DNA of 64,000 nucleotides from NCBI RefSeq assembly GCF_026790145.1, contig NZ_JALAMS010000049.1, positions 12,592-76,591 on the forward strand, in the 5' to 3' direction. The DNA comes from Bacillus_I endophytica_A (GTDB lineage: Bacteria > Bacillota > Bacilli > Bacillales > Bacillaceae_H). Shown here one piece after another: positions 1-8,063 of the stretch (position 1 is its first letter; each line of letters opens with the position of its first letter). A program made the position numbers and the translations under genes. The notes beneath the pieces are model-generated. The model made no database searches and had not been told where the DNA came from. It saw only the letters and a list, made by a program, of their open reading frames with translations.

Positions 1-81
1 CACATTCAATTATTTTAATGGTTAGATTCTATTTTTTTAAAAAAATGGATGATAACCATGCTCTACTCATAATACATGGAG

Positions 82-243
82 TCATAGCAATAGATCAGCC
101 ATTTGAGTAGTTATCCATGTATCAAATAGCTAACCTGAATCAATAATGGAACTTAATCCAACCATTGTTAAAGCAAAAGTGCCCATCCTTTCCCTTAAAG
201 GATAGATATCTCTACCACTTCTCTCCGCTAATCTCTCCTTCAT
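82..243 (-). pseudogene. Decayed N-terminus of an APC-family amino-acid permease
   Basis: Reading leftward from an ATG at 243, the frame gives MKERLAERSGRDIY, PLRERMG, then a hydrophobic stretch with GLSSIIDSG. A TAG follows at 132-130, then LFDTW, and a TGA at 84-82. In APC amino-acid permeases the first membrane helix carries IIGSGWLF; here the W position reads as TAG and the second G as D. Further leftward the similarity fades. This is a dead fragment, not an expressed gene. The family call is by motif memory only; the exact transporter cannot be named. Confidence 0.5.
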
Positions 244-363
244 TTAATATTTGAGGATGGTTGTTTATGATAAAATTTATAATATGAAAAAAGTTTTAAA
301 GACTAATTTGTGCACTTTAGTATACAATATATCTATATAGTGAACAATAGTTGTGGAGGATTT

Positions 364-921
364 ATGGATAATCTAATTAATATAATTGGCAATAATTTAG
401 GGAAAATACGTAAGGATAAGGGGTATTCTCTTGATCAAATCGCTCAACTTACTGGAGTAAGTAAGAGCATGCTTGCTCAAATTGAAAAAGGGAAAAAAAC
501 GCCTACCGTAACTACCCTTTGGAAAATAGCTAATGGTCTAAACGTCTCTCTCTCTTTGCTAATGATGGAACCACAACCATCTGTACAAATAATGAAAGTA
601 GACAACTCTCCCCATTTAATTGAAGATGATGGAAAGTATATGACTTGTCCGTTTATACCTTTTGATGAAGAAACAAAATTTGAGGTTTATAAAATGGATT
701 TAAAGCCTGGGGGCATACATAAGTCCAACCCGCATTCTAAAGGGATCAAAGAGTATGTTTTTGTTTCTACTGGAAATATAGAAATTGAAATAGAAGATAA
801 AGTCTACAAAGCTTCTGGTGGAGAAGCCGTAGTTTTTCCTGGAGATGTATATCATACCTACAAGAATGTAGGGGAAAATACAGTATCTACGTTCGTCTTA
901 TTGTTTTATCACAATCGATAA
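364..921 (+). CDS. XRE-family regulator with C-terminal cupin domain
   Basis: This 185-residue protein has an N-terminal helix-turn-helix (residues about 6-65, with LDQIAQLTGVSKSMLAQIEKG as the recognition region). A single cupin barrel follows (about 105-180), carrying the typical PHSKGIKEYVFVSTG strand and a VFPGDVYHTY turn. Proteins of this build bind DNA through the first half and a small ligand through the cupin. They often control amino-acid or polyamine metabolism. The frame is open from 310, but the ATG at 364 has GGAGG six bases upstream, so I start there. It stands alone: the left neighbour is a decayed permease on the opposite strand, which may once have been its target. The ligand is unknown. 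Confidence 0.85.
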   Translation: MDNLINIIGNNLGKIRKDKGYSLDQIAQLTGVSKSMLAQIEKGKKTPTVTTLWKIANGLNVSLSLLMMEPQPSVQIMKVDNSPHLIEDDGKYMTCPFIPFDEETKFEVYKMDLKPGGIHKSNPHSKGIKEYVFVSTGNIEIEIEDKVYKASGGEAVVFPGDVYHTYKNVGENTVSTFVLLFYHNR

Positions 922-1294
922 AATGAATTTAAGACTTGTTTAATTAAAGATATAAATTTTTTAAGACTTGGTTGAATCTAGATTAAGATTACTTGATTAT
1001 GCAAAAGACCGGGTATAACAAGTGATGGTAAGTTTAGGAATCCTTATAAAATTTATAAGAGTTTTTTTAGTACGTAGAGAGAAAGGATAGAGAAGTTGAG
1101 CTATTCGTAAAAGGATATCGAAAAGAAAAGCCCAAACGCATTGTTTCTCAATGTGTTTAGGCTCTTTTACTTGTTTGAATATAGAATATTCTATATATGT
1201 TTCTTTGAAGGGAATATTTATAATAACATCGTTATAGGAAGGATTTTGTACTATTTTGATAGTTATTACACTATCTAATTCGTTTGCATATCTT
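922..1294. other. Convergent intergenic region
   Basis: The region lies between the cupin regulator and the convergent membrane-protein gene. It contains a hairpin at 1127-1167 (AAGCC and GGCT arms with ATTG/CAAT inside) that resembles the dispersed hairpins elsewhere in the window but lacks a clear conserved tail. A reverse open frame across it (997-1332) looks spurious because it runs through the hairpin and overlaps the next gene. No gene is called here. Confidence 0.5.
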
Positions 1295-1942
1295 TTATGC
1301 TGAGTATATATTTTGTTGGGGAACTTTATCAATCACAATCCAGCGATTATAAAGATCAATTAAAAATCCTATTCCGAACATAAATAGGAAGGTGCTTATA
1401 CCCAAACCAGTTATATGATGTTGAAAAAGAATAATCAGAATGCTAATAGATAATGGTATCGACGTACAAATCATTGTTCCGACTGTATAGTTGTTCATTC
1501 GCTTTCCAAATGCTTTTAACAAATAGTCAGACGGTAAGTATATTGAGCCTGATTGAAAATAAATGCATACAGCGACTGCCATAAGGTTGAGTCCTATTAA
1601 TGAATATAAACCACGGATCCATAGATTCTCCGGTACGTACATAATGTGATGTAAGTACACAAACAAATCAATAAACATTCCAAAGACGAAGGTGAGAGCC
1701 ATACTTTTAATAATCATAACAAGGGTGAATTTTGTTTTTATTAAATAACTAAGTATAAACGAAAAGAAATTTAAAATAATAATGCAAGCACCAGTGGACA
1801 ACGGTAATATGAATGCAAGGTTTTGCCCGGCAGCTGCCCATGGGGAGCTGCCTAGGTTGGAAATGATCATAAAGCTATTTCCTAAAGCATTTAACATAAT
1901 GGAACAAATAAACCATAATAAGTTTACAGGAATATTTCTCAT
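1295..1942 (-). CDS. YczE/YitT-like integral membrane protein
   Basis: The product is about 215 residues with roughly five hydrophobic segments. It has the N-terminal pattern LGNSFMIISNLGSSPWAA, followed by a membrane-protein body with an internal FGKRMNNYTVGT loop. The G-S-x-P-W motif near the first loop is typical of the YczE family of unknown-function membrane proteins. The frame is open to 1954 through a TTG that lies inside the ribosome site. GGAGG at 1952-1948 best serves the ATG at 1942, with the ATG at 1945 as alternative. There is no operon partner. The function of the family is not known to me beyond its membrane location; a transport role would be a guess. Confidence 0.7.
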   Translation of the reverse strand: MRNIPVNLLWFICSIMLNALGNSFMIISNLGSSPWAAAGQNLAFILPLSTGACIIILNFFSFILSYLIKTKFTLVMIIKSMALTFVFGMFIDLFVYLHHIMYVPENLWIRGLYSLIGLNLMAVAVCIYFQSGSIYLPSDYLLKAFGKRMNNYTVGTMICTSIPLSISILIILFQHHITGLGISTFLFMFGIGFLIDLYNRWIVIDKVPQQNIYSA

Positions 1943-2154
1943 CATGACCTCCAATTTTCAAGCTATTTTTTGTTTATCATAAAAAATTTTATCCTTATGC
2001 TGCAAAGGGACAATTGAAGTAATTATACTTTCCATCAAGAATCTAATCATTGGGCACTATGTAAAAAAAAGAAAATATCTTTTTGCGATGTGAGCTATAG
2101 ATTCTAGAATTTTATACGATTTTTCGTAAAAAGGAAACCCTTAATAGATAAAAA

Positions 2155-2232
2155 ATATTAAAAAGAACTCTTTTAGAAAGAAGGCTTCTTTTTACGTGAT
2201 TTCCGATAACTCACATTATGTAAAGCAGTTAC
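2155..2232 (+). repeat. Probable degenerate copy of the dispersed hairpin-tail element
   Basis: GAAGGCTTC followed by a T run and then TTATGTAAAGC resembles the hairpin plus TTATGTRAACTA tail seen repeatedly in this window. The hairpin is short and the match is partial, so this copy is uncertain. Confidence 0.3.
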
Positions 2233-2287
2233 TTATATTGTAAAACGTTACTTTGTGGTAAAATTTAGTTAGAAAGAGGTGTCGTAT

Positions 2288-2482
2288 ATGCAAAAACAAC
2301 AAGGTATTATTATACTTTTGTTAATGTTAGGGTTAGCCTCTATTTCTTTAGGCATGGCCTTAAAAAATGTGTTTGAGTATTCTCCTATTGCAGGCTGGTT
2401 TCTAGGAACATTTATATTTATAGTTAATTCTTTTTACACAGGAAAGAATTTGAGAAATAAAGGTGCTACTAATGTTAAGTAA
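2288..2482 (+). CDS. Small two-helix membrane protein
   Basis: The 64-residue product has two hydrophobic segments (about residues 7-26 and 34-52) and a basic C-terminal tail (TGKNLRNKGATNVK). I chose the ATG at 2288 because GAGGTG lies at a suitable distance. The GTG at 2279 overlaps that ribosome site. A possible promoter is TTGTAA at 2238 with TAAAAT at 2259, although the 15-base spacing is short. A strong terminator follows immediately, so it is probably a single-gene unit. I do not recognise the family. Confidence 0.6.
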   Translation: MQKQQGIIILLLMLGLASISLGMALKNVFEYSPIAGWFLGTFIFIVNSFYTGKNLRNKGATNVK

Positions 2483-2502
2483 TCTATCGTTAATGTTTTA
2501 AG

Positions 2503-2534
2503 ACGCTTGAATCATTTGATTCAAGCGTTTTTTT
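2503..2534 (+). terminator. Rho-independent terminator of the small membrane protein gene
   Basis: A perfect stem ACGCTTGAATC / GATTCAAGCGT with a 4-base loop is followed by seven T residues, 20 bases after the stop codon. Confidence 0.9.
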
Positions 2535-3034
2535 GTCAATAATTTATTTTATGTCAACAGGAAGGGGCATCACAATATGGAGCTTTGTTACAGAAAGATT
2601 TGCATCAATATATCGCTTTAGATTACAAAAGCGGTCTTACAAATTCATCTATCGTTTGTCTACGGTAAAGATATATGGAGAATAGGCTGTAGGAGAGCTC
2701 TGTAAATTATTTCTAATTGTAATGAATGCACCACTCTCAAAAGAGATTAGATTATTTAGTTTTTTAGAACAGAGATATAGGATATGTATCAGCTAAAAGA
2801 GAATAAAGGTAAAGGTTATTGAAATCGACCAAAATCACTCAATAACTTATCACTTTTCCTAAAAGTCTTGCTGTTTCCTCTTAAAAAATCCTTACTCAAC
2901 CTAAGTTTTTAAGTTTACAAAAGATTTATTTGGAATATATCTTTAAATATTCAGAGTTTTCATATAGAATAACTCTAAATGGCAGAAAGTCTAACATAGT
3001 ATTTATAAAGAGGTAGAAAGGACAACAGGATATT
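2535..3034. other. Intergenic region, no gene called
   Basis: About 500 bases without a supported gene. A 43-codon frame from ATG 2551 has no ribosome site. A 10-base inverted repeat (AGGTTATTGA / TCAATAACTT) lies at about 2813-2849 without a T run, and a short AGAGTT/AACTCT stem lies near 2960. No function can be assigned to either. Confidence 0.4.
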
Positions 3035-3592
3035 ATGATGGAAAAGAAACTTGAAAAGAATATAAGTAATCAGGTAAGTATAGGGGTAAACACATATTTA
3101 AGAAAAATGAAGGGAGAGGGCAGAGGGAAAATTAAAATTAACTATAGGGATTCTATTGTTTCAGCTACAGGTGTACTTATCGCTATTATTATCATTAGTT
3201 TTATGACTCTTCATTTAGGCTATCCTATGGCAATAGCACCTTTAGGAGCCAGCTGTATACTCATATTTGAGGCTCATAAAGGTGCATGGTCTCAACCACG
3301 AAATGTGATAGGAGGACACTTACTTTCTACTACTTCTGCCCTTATTATTTGGAGTTTACTAGGTAAAAGTTTGTTCTCTATAGGCATAGTATTAGCTATT
3401 GTGTTAATCTTAATGGCTCTTACTAACACTCTTCACCCTCCTGCAGCAGCTAGCGCACTTGTTGTAGTGAACAATCAAACAGGGTGGGGATTTCTAGTTC
3501 CTATTTTCTTAGGAGTTCTACTATTGATTTTTATTTCAATATTTTACAATAATCTATTTTCCAAACGACAATATCCTCAACACTGGTTATAA
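3035..3592 (+). CDS. HPP family integral membrane protein
   Basis: The 185-residue protein carries the family signature NTLHPPAAASALV near residues 130-142. It also has the earlier LGYPMAIAPLGASCILIFEA segment, which together with four to five hydrophobic helices is characteristic of HPP proteins. Members of this family have been linked to nitrite transport in chloroplasts and cyanobacteria, but the substrate in Bacillaceae is not established. A basic N-terminal tail of about 40 residues precedes the first helix. The ribosome site is weak (GGA 10 bases upstream of ATG ATG). It has no operon partner. Confidence 0.85.
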   Translation: MMEKKLEKNISNQVSIGVNTYLRKMKGEGRGKIKINYRDSIVSATGVLIAIIIISFMTLHLGYPMAIAPLGASCILIFEAHKGAWSQPRNVIGGHLLSTTSALIIWSLLGKSLFSIGIVLAIVLILMALTNTLHPPAAASALVVVNNQTGWGFLVPIFLGVLLLIFISIFYNNLFSKRQYPQHWL

Positions 3593-4114
3593 AACGCTAA
3601 GTAGGAAGTAGGGTAATAAAATAAGAGATTAGCTTTCAATACAGAGGGACAAAGCCAAAAGGATAGGAGAAACCATATCCCCCATTTTCCCGATTCGTAG
3701 ATGATTTTTAATGAGAATTACAATTTAATAAAAATCCTTTTTACATAATTAAGGGATGTATAATCACATAGTGATAAATCTATTCATCTAAAGGAAAATT
3801 CCACACATCCTAGATAGTGAGGAGTTTTCTTTTAGGTTACTAATGGTGATTAAGAAGGAATAGGATATACACTTCAAAAATATAACATTTAAATAACTCT
3901 TTACTTTGTGACCGCTTTCAATTATACTAAGAGTAGGCAGGATGGCATGAGTGGCTGTCACAGTATTTAGCGTAGGTGGGGCTGATACAAGAGAACAGGA
4001 CATATAAGAAATGTCCTTTTTTATTTGAATAAAGGTGGTTTATTCCATTATTCAAATAAAAATTGAGTGCTATTAGGATCGAAACGACTGTTTAAATAAT
4101 TAAAATGACTTTTT
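3593..4114. other. Intergenic region with a possible gene remnant
   Basis: Most of this stretch is featureless. Between about 3905 and 3997 one forward frame reads PLSIILRVGRMA, a TGA, then VAVTVFSVGGADTREQ and a stop, directly before a terminator-like hairpin at 3997. The composition looks protein-like, as if it were the end of a lost membrane protein with one nonsense change, but the family is not recognisable. Confidence 0.3.
3997..4023 (+). terminator. Terminator-like hairpin
   Basis: AGGACAT / ATGTCCT with a 7-base loop and a run of T. It faces rightward and has no intact gene immediately upstream, which fits the idea that a gene was lost here. Confidence 0.6.
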
Positions 4115-4156
4115 ACATAAAAATAGCGCCCAATTAATTGGGTGCTATTTTTATGT
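4115..4156. terminator. Bidirectional terminator
   Basis: A long near-perfect inverted repeat, ACATAAAAATAGC and GCTATTTTTATGT with GCCCAAT/ATTGGGT inside. It lies 29 bases past the stop of the leftward thioredoxin-like gene. A and T runs on both sides would allow it to work in either direction. Confidence 0.85.
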
Positions 4157-4184
4157 AAAGAGATCCATACGCAAAATTCATAAA

Positions 4185-4520
4185 TTAATCTTTGTATAAT
4201 TGATAGATTCTTTTTAATTTTTGTTCCAACTGTTCAAAATGAACGAAACGAGCTTCTCTTACAAATTCAGTTCCTTCAATAAACAAAAGAAGTACTGGAA
4301 CGGTAAAAACTGAAAATTTGCCAGCAACCTCTTCTACATTGTTAGCGTTTATATAACCCAATTTGATACTTGGAAACTGCTCTAACAATACTCTTAGTTG
4401 TGGTAGAACAGCGTGACATACTACGCATTCCGGTTTTGAGATATATAAGAAACTTAACTTGTGATTATTTATAAAATTATCTATTGAATCCAATGAAATT
4501 AATTCTGTCACTTCTTTCAT
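4185..4520 (-). CDS. Thioredoxin-like protein
   Basis: The 111-residue, single-domain thioredoxin fold has its active site at C32-V-V-C35 (KPECVVCH) and the cis-proline at P75 (FTVPVLLLF). It lacks a signal peptide, so it should act in the cytoplasm as a thiol-disulphide oxidoreductase. The CVVC pair differs from the CGPC of housekeeping thioredoxin, so the substrate range may differ. The start is well supported: AAGGAGG seven bases before ATG at 4520. It is transcribed alone and divergent from the racemase gene. It resembles the YdfQ/YtpP type of small Bacillus thioredoxins, but the exact orthologue is not certain. Confidence 0.85.
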   Translation of the reverse strand: MKEVTELISLDSIDNFINNHKLSFLYISKPECVVCHAVLPQLRVLLEQFPSIKLGYINANNVEEVAGKFSVFTVPVLLLFIEGTEFVREARFVHFEQLEQKLKRIYQLYKD

Positions 4521-4914
4521 CCAATTCCTCCTTAGGATTAGAATGTATCTGACTTGAAATATAATAGATCCACCTTTTTCATGTCTATAAATCTGCTTTA
4601 TATTTTATAAAAGGTGAACAGCGGTTTTTTAATGACTGAACAAGCTTCCTACCAAACAGTTAGTATATCGACTAACTCAAAAACTATCGTTATTTGAGAT
4701 TTATCCTTTTCACTTCCTGAAATTCACGTTATCCAGTACATATTGGTAATTTTTTTATTTTTAGCATATTTTTAAAAATTCTATCAATATACAGTTTCTA
4801 TTACTATATAGATTATTTCTATAATTCACACCTTAAAACTAAAACTATAATAAAGAAAATAGTTTCACTTATTAGAAATACAAGGTTCAAAATAACATAA
4901 AAGTGGTGAATATA
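4521..4914. promoter_or_regulatory. Divergent intergenic region with candidate operator
   Basis: This 394-base AT-rich divergent region must hold the promoters of both flanking genes. One short inverted repeat stands out at 4658-4677: AGTTAGT and ACTAACT separated by six bases. It could be a regulator site but nothing proves it. No small gene was found. Confidence 0.3.
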
Positions 4915-5607
4915 GTGAAAAAAGTAGTAGGAATTATAGGTGGAATGGGTCCATTAGCAACGATTGACTTAATGCAAAAAATAATCTCGCTTACCCCTGC
5001 TGAGAAAGACCAAGATCATCTTCACCTTATAACGGATAATTTCCCTCAAATACCAGATCGAACAACAGCTATTTTAGGAAAAGGAACAGATCCTACTCCT
5101 TTTATGATTGAGTCTGCACACCGTTTAGAATCTGCAGGAGCAGACTTTCTTGTAGTAGCGTGCAACACAGCTCATTTCTTTGTTAAATCAGTAGAAAATG
5201 CTGTTAGTATCCCTATTTTGCATATGCCTTTAGAGACGGCTAAGTTTTTAAAGAAACGTCATTTTAAAAAGGTAGGATTATTAGCTACGGATGGAACCAT
5301 CAATACAAAACTGTACCAACATAGTTGCTATCATTATAAAATAGAAGTTATTGAACCAACTATACGAATGCAAAGGGAAGTAATGGAAGGGATCTATGCC
5401 ATTAAAGGAGGGAATTTAGAACAGGGTAGTTCTTACCTTTCGAAAATTGCGAGAAGCTTAATTGAAGAAGGAGCAGAAGCAATTATAGCAGGATGCACGG
5501 AAATTCCTTTAGTTCTTAAATCATCTTCAGCTTTTGTAATTATTGATCCAACAGAGATTTTAGCTCGAGCTGTAATCAAAAATGCCAATGATCTGATAAA
5601 GTGTTGA
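4915..5607 (+). CDS. Aspartate/glutamate racemase family amino-acid racemase
   Basis: This is a cofactor-independent racemase of about 230 residues. The N-terminus KKVVGIIGGMGPLAT, the first catalytic cysteine in VACNTAHFF, and the second in AGCTEIPLV give the two-cysteine pair that moves a proton on the alpha carbon. The IIGGMGP start is typical of the RacX/YgeA branch, which has broad specificity and makes D-amino acids for cell-wall or biofilm functions. GTG at 4915 is preferred over GTG at 4903 because GTGGTGA sits five to six bases before it and the product then begins as in relatives. A LysR gene follows after 80 bases and may control it. Confidence 0.85.
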   Translation: MKKVVGIIGGMGPLATIDLMQKIISLTPAEKDQDHLHLITDNFPQIPDRTTAILGKGTDPTPFMIESAHRLESAGADFLVVACNTAHFFVKSVENAVSIPILHMPLETAKFLKKRHFKKVGLLATDGTINTKLYQHSCYHYKIEVIEPTIRMQREVMEGIYAIKGGNLEQGSSYLSKIARSLIEEGAEAIIAGCTEIPLVLKSSSAFVIIDPTEILARAVIKNANDLIKC

Positions 5608-5687
5608 TGGAGGTTAATATTAAGAATAGACATTCATTATAATAAAATATATCTACCCATTATGTATAAATAAGGAGCAATTAGAAA

Positions 5688-6557
5688 ATGAATATTGAAA
5701 ACATTGAAGCTTTCCTATACGTTTGTCAACTAGGTAGTTTCAACAAAGCAGCAGAAGCTCTTTATTTAACTCAGCCTTCTGTTACAGCTCGTATCCAGTC
5801 ATTAGAACGGGAGATGAATATAAAACTTTTTAATAGAGCCGGAAATAAAACATCATTAACAGAAAAAGGGGAATATTTCTTACCTCATGCTCAGAAAATT
5901 CTTCAATCTTATCAAGAAGCAACATATGGGTTGCAACAAGTCTTTATTCCTTATGAGTTAGTGATTGGGAGTGCCTTATCAATTTCAAACAATGTATTGC
6001 CAAATATCCTGCCAGCTTTCAAATCTGAATTTAAGGATGTTAGAATAAAACTCTTAACAGGGCATTCTAAAGATATTTTACGTAAGGTCATTAACAAAGA
6101 AGTTGACTTCGGAATTATAAGAACGGAGGCTCATTCTCAAATTGAATCTATTCATCTTTATAATGACCCCATAGGCCTTTTTGTTCCACGGAATCATCCA
6201 TTTTTAAAAAAAGAAAAAGTAACAATAGAAGACATAGGAGAGCACCCCCTTATCTTATTTGATTACGGCTCTATGGATTGGCTTTTCATTCATAGATTAT
6301 TCTTAAGCAAAGGAATAAATCCTAATATATATTTAGAAGTAGATAATATGGAAACTGCCAAAAATCTAGTACTGCAAGGATTAGGTATTAGTTTCTTGCC
6401 TGCGCATTGTGTGCAAAAAGAAATCGAACATAATAAATTATTCAGAGTAGAAATGGACCCAGATATAAAGACTAATATTAGTATTGATTTTATATACCTA
6501 AAAGGAAAATCAGAGTCTGTATTTATGGATTTTTTTAAGAAGAAAATGTTTGAATAA
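5688..6557 (+). CDS. LysR-family transcriptional regulator
   Basis: The 289-residue LysR protein has an N-terminal winged helix (residues 1-60, with NKAAEALYLTQPSVTARIQSLE) and a C-terminal periplasmic-binding-like effector domain (about 90-289). The start ATG at 5688 has AAGGAG upstream. It lies in the same direction as the racemase gene and ends in a strong terminator, so the two may form a unit. LysR proteins normally bind upstream of the gene they control and respond to a pathway metabolite. Here an amino acid is plausible but unproven. Confidence 0.88.
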   Translation: MNIENIEAFLYVCQLGSFNKAAEALYLTQPSVTARIQSLEREMNIKLFNRAGNKTSLTEKGEYFLPHAQKILQSYQEATYGLQQVFIPYELVIGSALSISNNVLPNILPAFKSEFKDVRIKLLTGHSKDILRKVINKEVDFGIIRTEAHSQIESIHLYNDPIGLFVPRNHPFLKKEKVTIEDIGEHPLILFDYGSMDWLFIHRLFLSKGINPNIYLEVDNMETAKNLVLQGLGISFLPAHCVQKEIEHNKLFRVEMDPDIKTNISIDFIYLKGKSESVFMDFFKKKMFE

Positions 6558-6597
6558 CAATAAATCGGTTGACTATCAACCGGTTTATTGTTATTTT
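6553..6597 (+). terminator. Terminator of the racemase/LysR unit
   Basis: The stem AATAACAATAAA-CGGTTGA pairs with TCAACCG-TTTATTGTTATT across a 3-base loop and starts at the stop codon. A second smaller stem, CTTTGCTCA/TGAGCAAAG, follows at 6615-6635. Confidence 0.85.
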
Positions 6598-6790
6598 ACA
6601 CTCATAAAGAAAGCCTTTGCTCAGCATGAGCAAAGATTTTACATAACTGATCCTTTAATATAATTACTCTTCAATGAACGAGCTTCTGCCACTTTACTTT
6701 AAGAGTTTTGGGGTAAGAGCTTTATTCAATTTATCAGAAAAAAATTAAGAAACTTAGATTTTATTTTCACATAGGGAATTATTTCAATGG

Positions 6791-6796
6791 TATAAT
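6791..6796 (+). promoter_or_regulatory. Candidate -10 box of the reductase gene
   Basis: A perfect TATAAT lies 35 bases before the start codon. No good -35 hexamer is present. TTTCACAT and ATGTGATAA arms flank the box at about 25 bases apart and might be an operator, which could explain a weak -35 that needs an activator. Confidence 0.4.
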
Positions 6797-6825
6797 TATG
6801 TGATAAACTTAGTGAGGTGAACAAT

Positions 6826-7998
6826 ATGAAACTTACTACAGATCAAACAAAGGGAGAAAAAAAAGTGCCAGTATATTCAAGAACAAACCCATTTCAAGCA
6901 AAGGTGCTCAAAAATATTAATTTAAATCATGAGGGATCTAATAAAGAAACAAGACATATTGAATTATCTTTAAAAGATTCAGGATTTTCTTACGTTCCAG
7001 GTGATGCTTTAGGTATTGTACCTGAAAATGATCAAGAATTAGTAGCTGAACTTCTGACAGAAATGCAATGGGATGGAGAACAAGTTGTAACGATTAATAA
7101 GAAAGGTGATACACTTCCACTGAAGGAAGCGTTGACAACTTATTTCGAAATTACGTTACTAACAAAGAAGATTTTACAACAAGCAGCACAGTTTACAGAA
7201 AGTGAAGAGCTAAAAGCGCTTTTAGATGCTGAAGATGTAAGTAAAGTAAAGGAATATATTTATGGACGCGATTTACTTGATATGTTACGTGACTTTGGTC
7301 CGTGGAAGGCTTCTGCCCAAGAAATCGTATCTCTTTTAAGAAAAATTCCACCACGCCTTTATTCGATTGCAAGCAGTTTAGCTGCAAATCCGGATGAAGT
7401 ACATTTAACAATTGGTGTTGTACGTTATACATCTTACGACAGGGACCGAAAAGGAGTTTGTTCGGTTCAATGCGCAGAACGTGCAGAAGCAGGGGATACA
7501 CTTCCAATCTTTATTCAACCAAATAAACATTTTCATCTGCCGGAATCAGAAGAAACAAATATTATTATGGTTGGTCCAGGAACTGGGATTGCACCATTCC
7601 GTTCATTTATTGAGGAACGTGCAGTAAATAAAGGTAATGGGAAGTCGTGGTTATTCTTTGGTGATCAGTATTCAGCAACAGATTTTCTTTATCAAGACGA
7701 GTTAGAGAAGTATCAAGAAGAGGGCGTACTTACAAAGTTAGACACGGCGTTCTCTCGTGATACAGAACAAAAGGTATATGTACAGCATAAAATGCTTGAA
7801 AACAGCAAGGAATTGTATCAATGGCTACAAGATGGAGCTTATTTCTATGTTTGTGGAGATAAGGAGTATATGGCAAAAGACGTTCACGAAGCATTGATTT
7901 CCATTATCGAAAAAGAAGGAAACATGAGTCGTGAAGAAGCCGAAGAACAGCTAGCAGCTATGAAAAAAGAAAAACGTTATCAGCGTGATGTATATTAA
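6826..7998 (+). CDS. CysJ-like FAD/NADPH reductase lacking the flavodoxin domain
   Basis: The 390-residue product matches the C-terminal two thirds of sulfite reductase flavoprotein and cytochrome P450 reductase. It has the connecting/FAD domain (about 20-245, with PPRLYSIASS and GVCSVQCAE). It also has the NADPH domain (about 250-390, with VGPGTGIAPFRSF and FYVCGDKEYMAKDV), and it ends in the usual aromatic residue (RDVY). The N-terminal FMN-binding flavodoxin domain of about 200 residues is absent. The gene has its own TATAAT, a clean GAGGTGA five bases before ATG, and a terminator, so this looks like a stand-alone form. It probably passes electrons from NADPH through FAD to a separate flavodoxin or other acceptor. 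No sulfite reductase haem subunit is nearby. Confidence 0.85.
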   Translation: MKLTTDQTKGEKKVPVYSRTNPFQAKVLKNINLNHEGSNKETRHIELSLKDSGFSYVPGDALGIVPENDQELVAELLTEMQWDGEQVVTINKKGDTLPLKEALTTYFEITLLTKKILQQAAQFTESEELKALLDAEDVSKVKEYIYGRDLLDMLRDFGPWKASAQEIVSLLRKIPPRLYSIASSLAANPDEVHLTIGVVRYTSYDRDRKGVCSVQCAERAEAGDTLPIFIQPNKHFHLPESEETNIIMVGPGTGIAPFRSFIEERAVNKGNGKSWLFFGDQYSATDFLYQDELEKYQEEGVLTKLDTAFSRDTEQKVYVQHKMLENSKELYQWLQDGAYFYVCGDKEYMAKDVHEALISIIEKEGNMSREEAEEQLAAMKKEKRYQRDVY

Positions 7999-8010
7999 GA
8001 TAGATTAGAT

Positions 8011-8063
8011 AAAAAGAACAACCCCATTTCACCTTAGGTATGTGTAATGGGGTTGTTCTTTTT
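8011..8063. terminator. Bidirectional terminator between convergent genes
   Basis: AAAAAGAACAACCCCATT pairs with AATGGGGTTGTTCTTTTT. It sits between the rightward reductase gene and the leftward AraC pseudogene and can serve both. Confidence 0.9.

Noticed and set aside
997..1332. Reverse open frame of 111 codons
   Set aside because: It runs through a hairpin, overlaps the well-supported membrane protein gene, has no ribosome site and has an unconvincing composition.
2551..2685. Forward frame of about 44 codons after a terminator
   Set aside because: There is no ribosome site, no family likeness and the composition is doubtful.
3788..4003. Reverse open frame of 71 codons
   Set aside because: There is no ribosome site, and it lies opposite the possible remnant and across the hairpin at 3997.
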